In this document: positions 21,949 to 23,438 of the stretch, in pieces
Numbering within the stretch: position 1 is the stretch's first letter
Layout: every line of letters starts with the position of its first letter
Source of the DNA: Hyphomicrobiales bacterium
GTDB taxonomy: Bacteria > Pseudomonadota > Alphaproteobacteria > Rhizobiales > Beijerinckiaceae
DNA: 23,438 nucleotides
Assembly: GCA_028290595.1 (NCBI GenBank)
Contig: JAQGJO010000487.1
Span: 1 to 23,438, forward strand
Reading direction: 5' to 3'
The notes under the pieces: generated by a model
Database searches by the model: none
Seen by the model: the letters and a program-made list of their open reading frames with translations, nothing else
Told to the model about the DNA's origin: nothing
Made by a program: the position numbers and the translations under genes

Positions 21949-22929
21949 TCAGACATTCAAAAACAGATCAGCCATCGATAGCTCACGCTTGATGTAACCC
22001 TGCGCCACGGCATACTTCACGAACAGAGCGATGTTGGCTCGGTTGGCTTCAGTCAAGCCGTGCTCGAACGGATTGTTGCCGTAAACATCCTGCTGTTCCT
22101 CGAGATAGAACATCGAGTCGACAAACGAGCTGACCTTCTCGGTCCGCCAGACGTCGTCAATCATCTGCTGCGAGCGCACGAAGGCATCATAGAGACTCTT
22201 GGCAATCCACGGTTCGCGGGTCGCCAGCTTCTCGTTGAGCACGATGACATGGCTGACCGGAATGAATCCAAGCTTGTTGACCAGCTTGTGTCCTTCCTGC
22301 TTGCAATCAGGAAACAATCGGCGGATCCACGGCTCTCTGTTCTTGAACTCTGTGGGGACGCGAGGGGCGAGGATCGCATCGACCTCGCCATCCCGCAGCC
22401 GATCCGAAGGGAGTTTGTCGTCGGGGTGTTGAAGTGAGATCGAGGACGGTACTTCATAGCCCGCACCTTCCGCTTCACTTGTAATCCAAGTGACCTGGTT
22501 GGGCGACAATCCGTAGTGATCTTCCAAAAGGCCCCGTATCCAGCAATTGATCGTGTAGCGATAACCGAATGTGCCTATACGTTTACCGATGAGCTGACTG
22601 GGGTGGGTTATGCCGGAGTCGGCGCGTGTATAAATGTAAGCGAGAATTGGATCGCGCAACGGGAATATAGGGATTGCGATACAGGGCTCCTGCCGCTCCC
22701 TTGCCGCCACATACCAGGACAGCGACATTTCCGCCGCATCATATTCCTCATAGACGGGACGGTGACAGAAGTCGCCGACCCATTTGTTACAGGCGTTCAA
22801 GGCGATGCCCTGCGGCACGACCTTTCCTTCCAGAAGCGGTCTGGTTCGATCGTAATCCGCAAATGCCATGCTGATTGGCACTGTCTTCGATCCGCCATTC
22901 GAGCGTAGATTTTCATCAACAAGTGACAT
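21949..22929 (-). CDS. Binding-protein-fold protein related to 4,5-dihydroxyphthalate decarboxylase
   Basis: This 326-residue protein has the type 2 periplasmic-binding-protein fold of the 4,5-dihydroxyphthalate decarboxylase-like group. Supporting motifs are MAFADYDRTRPLLEGKVVPQGI near the N-terminus, YEEYDAAEMSLSWYVAARERQEP, IPIFPLRDPILAYIYTRADSGI, HPSQLIGKRIGTFGYRYTIN, and LRDGEVDAILAPRVP. No signal peptide is present, so it is probably cytoplasmic, as expected for the enzyme rather than for a transporter subunit. GAGG about 8 bases before ATG 22929 supports the start. It follows the truncated TctC gene by 30 bases on the same strand, so the two are likely cotranscribed. A decarboxylase of an aromatic acid brought in with TctC help is a reasonable guess; the exact reaction is unknown. 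Confidence 0.82.
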   Translation of the reverse strand: MSLVDENLRSNGGSKTVPISMAFADYDRTRPLLEGKVVPQGIALNACNKWVGDFCHRPVYEEYDAAEMSLSWYVAARERQEPCIAIPIFPLRDPILAYIYTRADSGITHPSQLIGKRIGTFGYRYTINCWIRGLLEDHYGLSPNQVTWITSEAEGAGYEVPSSISLQHPDDKLPSDRLRDGEVDAILAPRVPTEFKNREPWIRRLFPDCKQEGHKLVNKLGFIPVSHVIVLNEKLATREPWIAKSLYDAFVRSQQMIDDVWRTEKVSSFVDSMFYLEEQQDVYGNNPFEHGLTEANRANIALFVKYAVAQGYIKRELSMADLFLNV

Positions 22930-22959
22930 GTCGCATCCTCACCTTCGTTGAATGTTGCT

Positions 22960-23438
22960 TCAGTCTCGTGCCTTGCCCGGTCCCAATCCAAGGTTCTGGA
23001 TAAGCGCGGCGTAGGCTTTTGTGTCGTGTTTCAGGAGCGCGGTAATTTCTTCCCCCTGCACGGAGAATGGTTCCAGCCCGACAGGGATAATAAACCTTTT
23101 CTGAAACTCTTCGTTGGACAATACGTCCTTCGTGTCATCAGAAATTTTCGAGACAATTTCTTTTGGCGTGTTGCGCGGCACAAACCAGCCGAACCATCCT
23201 CCGGCCGCGACCTCCAATCCTTGTTCCGCGAGCGTCGGGACGGTTGGAAGAACCGGAACGCGCTGCCGGCCGCTATATGCCAGTGCTATGACATTGCCCT
23301 CTTGAATGAGAGGTATTGCAGCCGTCAGCCCCGTGAAGCCAAAATCAATCACACCGGTCGTCAGCGAGCCAAGCACTTCCGCGCCGCCCTTGAATGGGAC
23401 ATGCGTCGCCTTGATTTTAGCCACTGAGAGAAGTGATT
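22960..23438 (-). CDS. TctC/Bug-family binding protein, C-terminal part (truncated by window edge)
   Basis: The minus-strand frame is open from the right end of the window to a stop at 22960 and gives about 159 residues. It contains HVPFKGGAEVLGSLTTGVIDFGF, VLPTVPTLAEQGL, GWFGWFVPRNTPKEIVSKI and LSNEEFQKRFIIPVGLEPF, the C-terminal half of a Bug-family protein. The GTG at 23424 is internal, because the residues before it continue the family alignment; the true start and signal peptide lie to the right of the window. The dihydroxyphthalate-decarboxylase-like gene follows after 30 bases. Confidence 0.88.
   Translation of the reverse strand, partial: SLLSVAKIKATHVPFKGGAEVLGSLTTGVIDFGFTGLTAAIPLIQEGNVIALAYSGRQRVPVLPTVPTLAEQGLEVAAGGWFGWFVPRNTPKEIVSKISDDTKDVLSNEEFQKRFIIPVGLEPFSVQGEEITALLKHDTKAYAALIQNLGLGPGKARD

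Overview
The window looks like a Rhizobiales-type alphaproteobacterium. It is GC-rich and dense in orphan periplasmic binding proteins (TctC/Bug, TRAP DctP, NMT1 types). It carries a tRNA-His 3' fragment with an encoded CCA and discriminator A73, an alphaproteobacterial trait, and genes are often coupled by 4-base ATGA overlaps. No genus can be named from the sequence alone.

Layout. (1) 1-430: right edge of an integrated element. The N-terminus of a tyrosine integrase on the minus strand runs off the left end. About 170 bases to its right lies the 3' half of tRNA-His, the expected remnant attachment site (attR). The element itself should lie mostly left of the window. (2) 574-810: a small unknown gene on the minus strand. 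(3) 905-9001: a six-gene plus-strand cluster made of TRAP-type binding protein, TorS-like histidine kinase, receiver-DUF3369-histidine kinase, receiver-cyclase protein, UgpB-like binding protein and a second TRAP-type binding protein. No membrane transport subunit and no DNA-binding regulator is present. I read this as a sensory operon in which three periplasmic proteins feed a phosphorelay ending in a nucleotide-cyclase-like output. A two-hairpin palindromic repeat sits between the two kinase genes. (4) 9111-9494: a small secreted Cys-rich protein, possibly of the Rap1a/Tai type.

(5) 9592-18745: a catabolic island. An IclR regulator and a TctC binding protein on the minus strand face a plus-strand run of hyuA-hyuB (hydantoinase/oxoprolinase) and a complete NitT/TauT-type ABC importer (binding protein, permease, ATPase, second permease). 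The likely job is regulated uptake and ATP-dependent ring opening of a cyclic amide or imide; the substrate is unknown. (6) 18826-20793: an ABC exporter half-transporter. (7) 20846-21904: another orphan TctC protein. (8) 21949-23438, minus strand: a truncated TctC gene followed by a binding-protein-fold protein related to 4,5-dihydroxyphthalate decarboxylase.

The most unusual part is the 905-9001 signalling operon. Eight binding-protein-like genes occur in 23 kb, and only one is accompanied by its own permeases.
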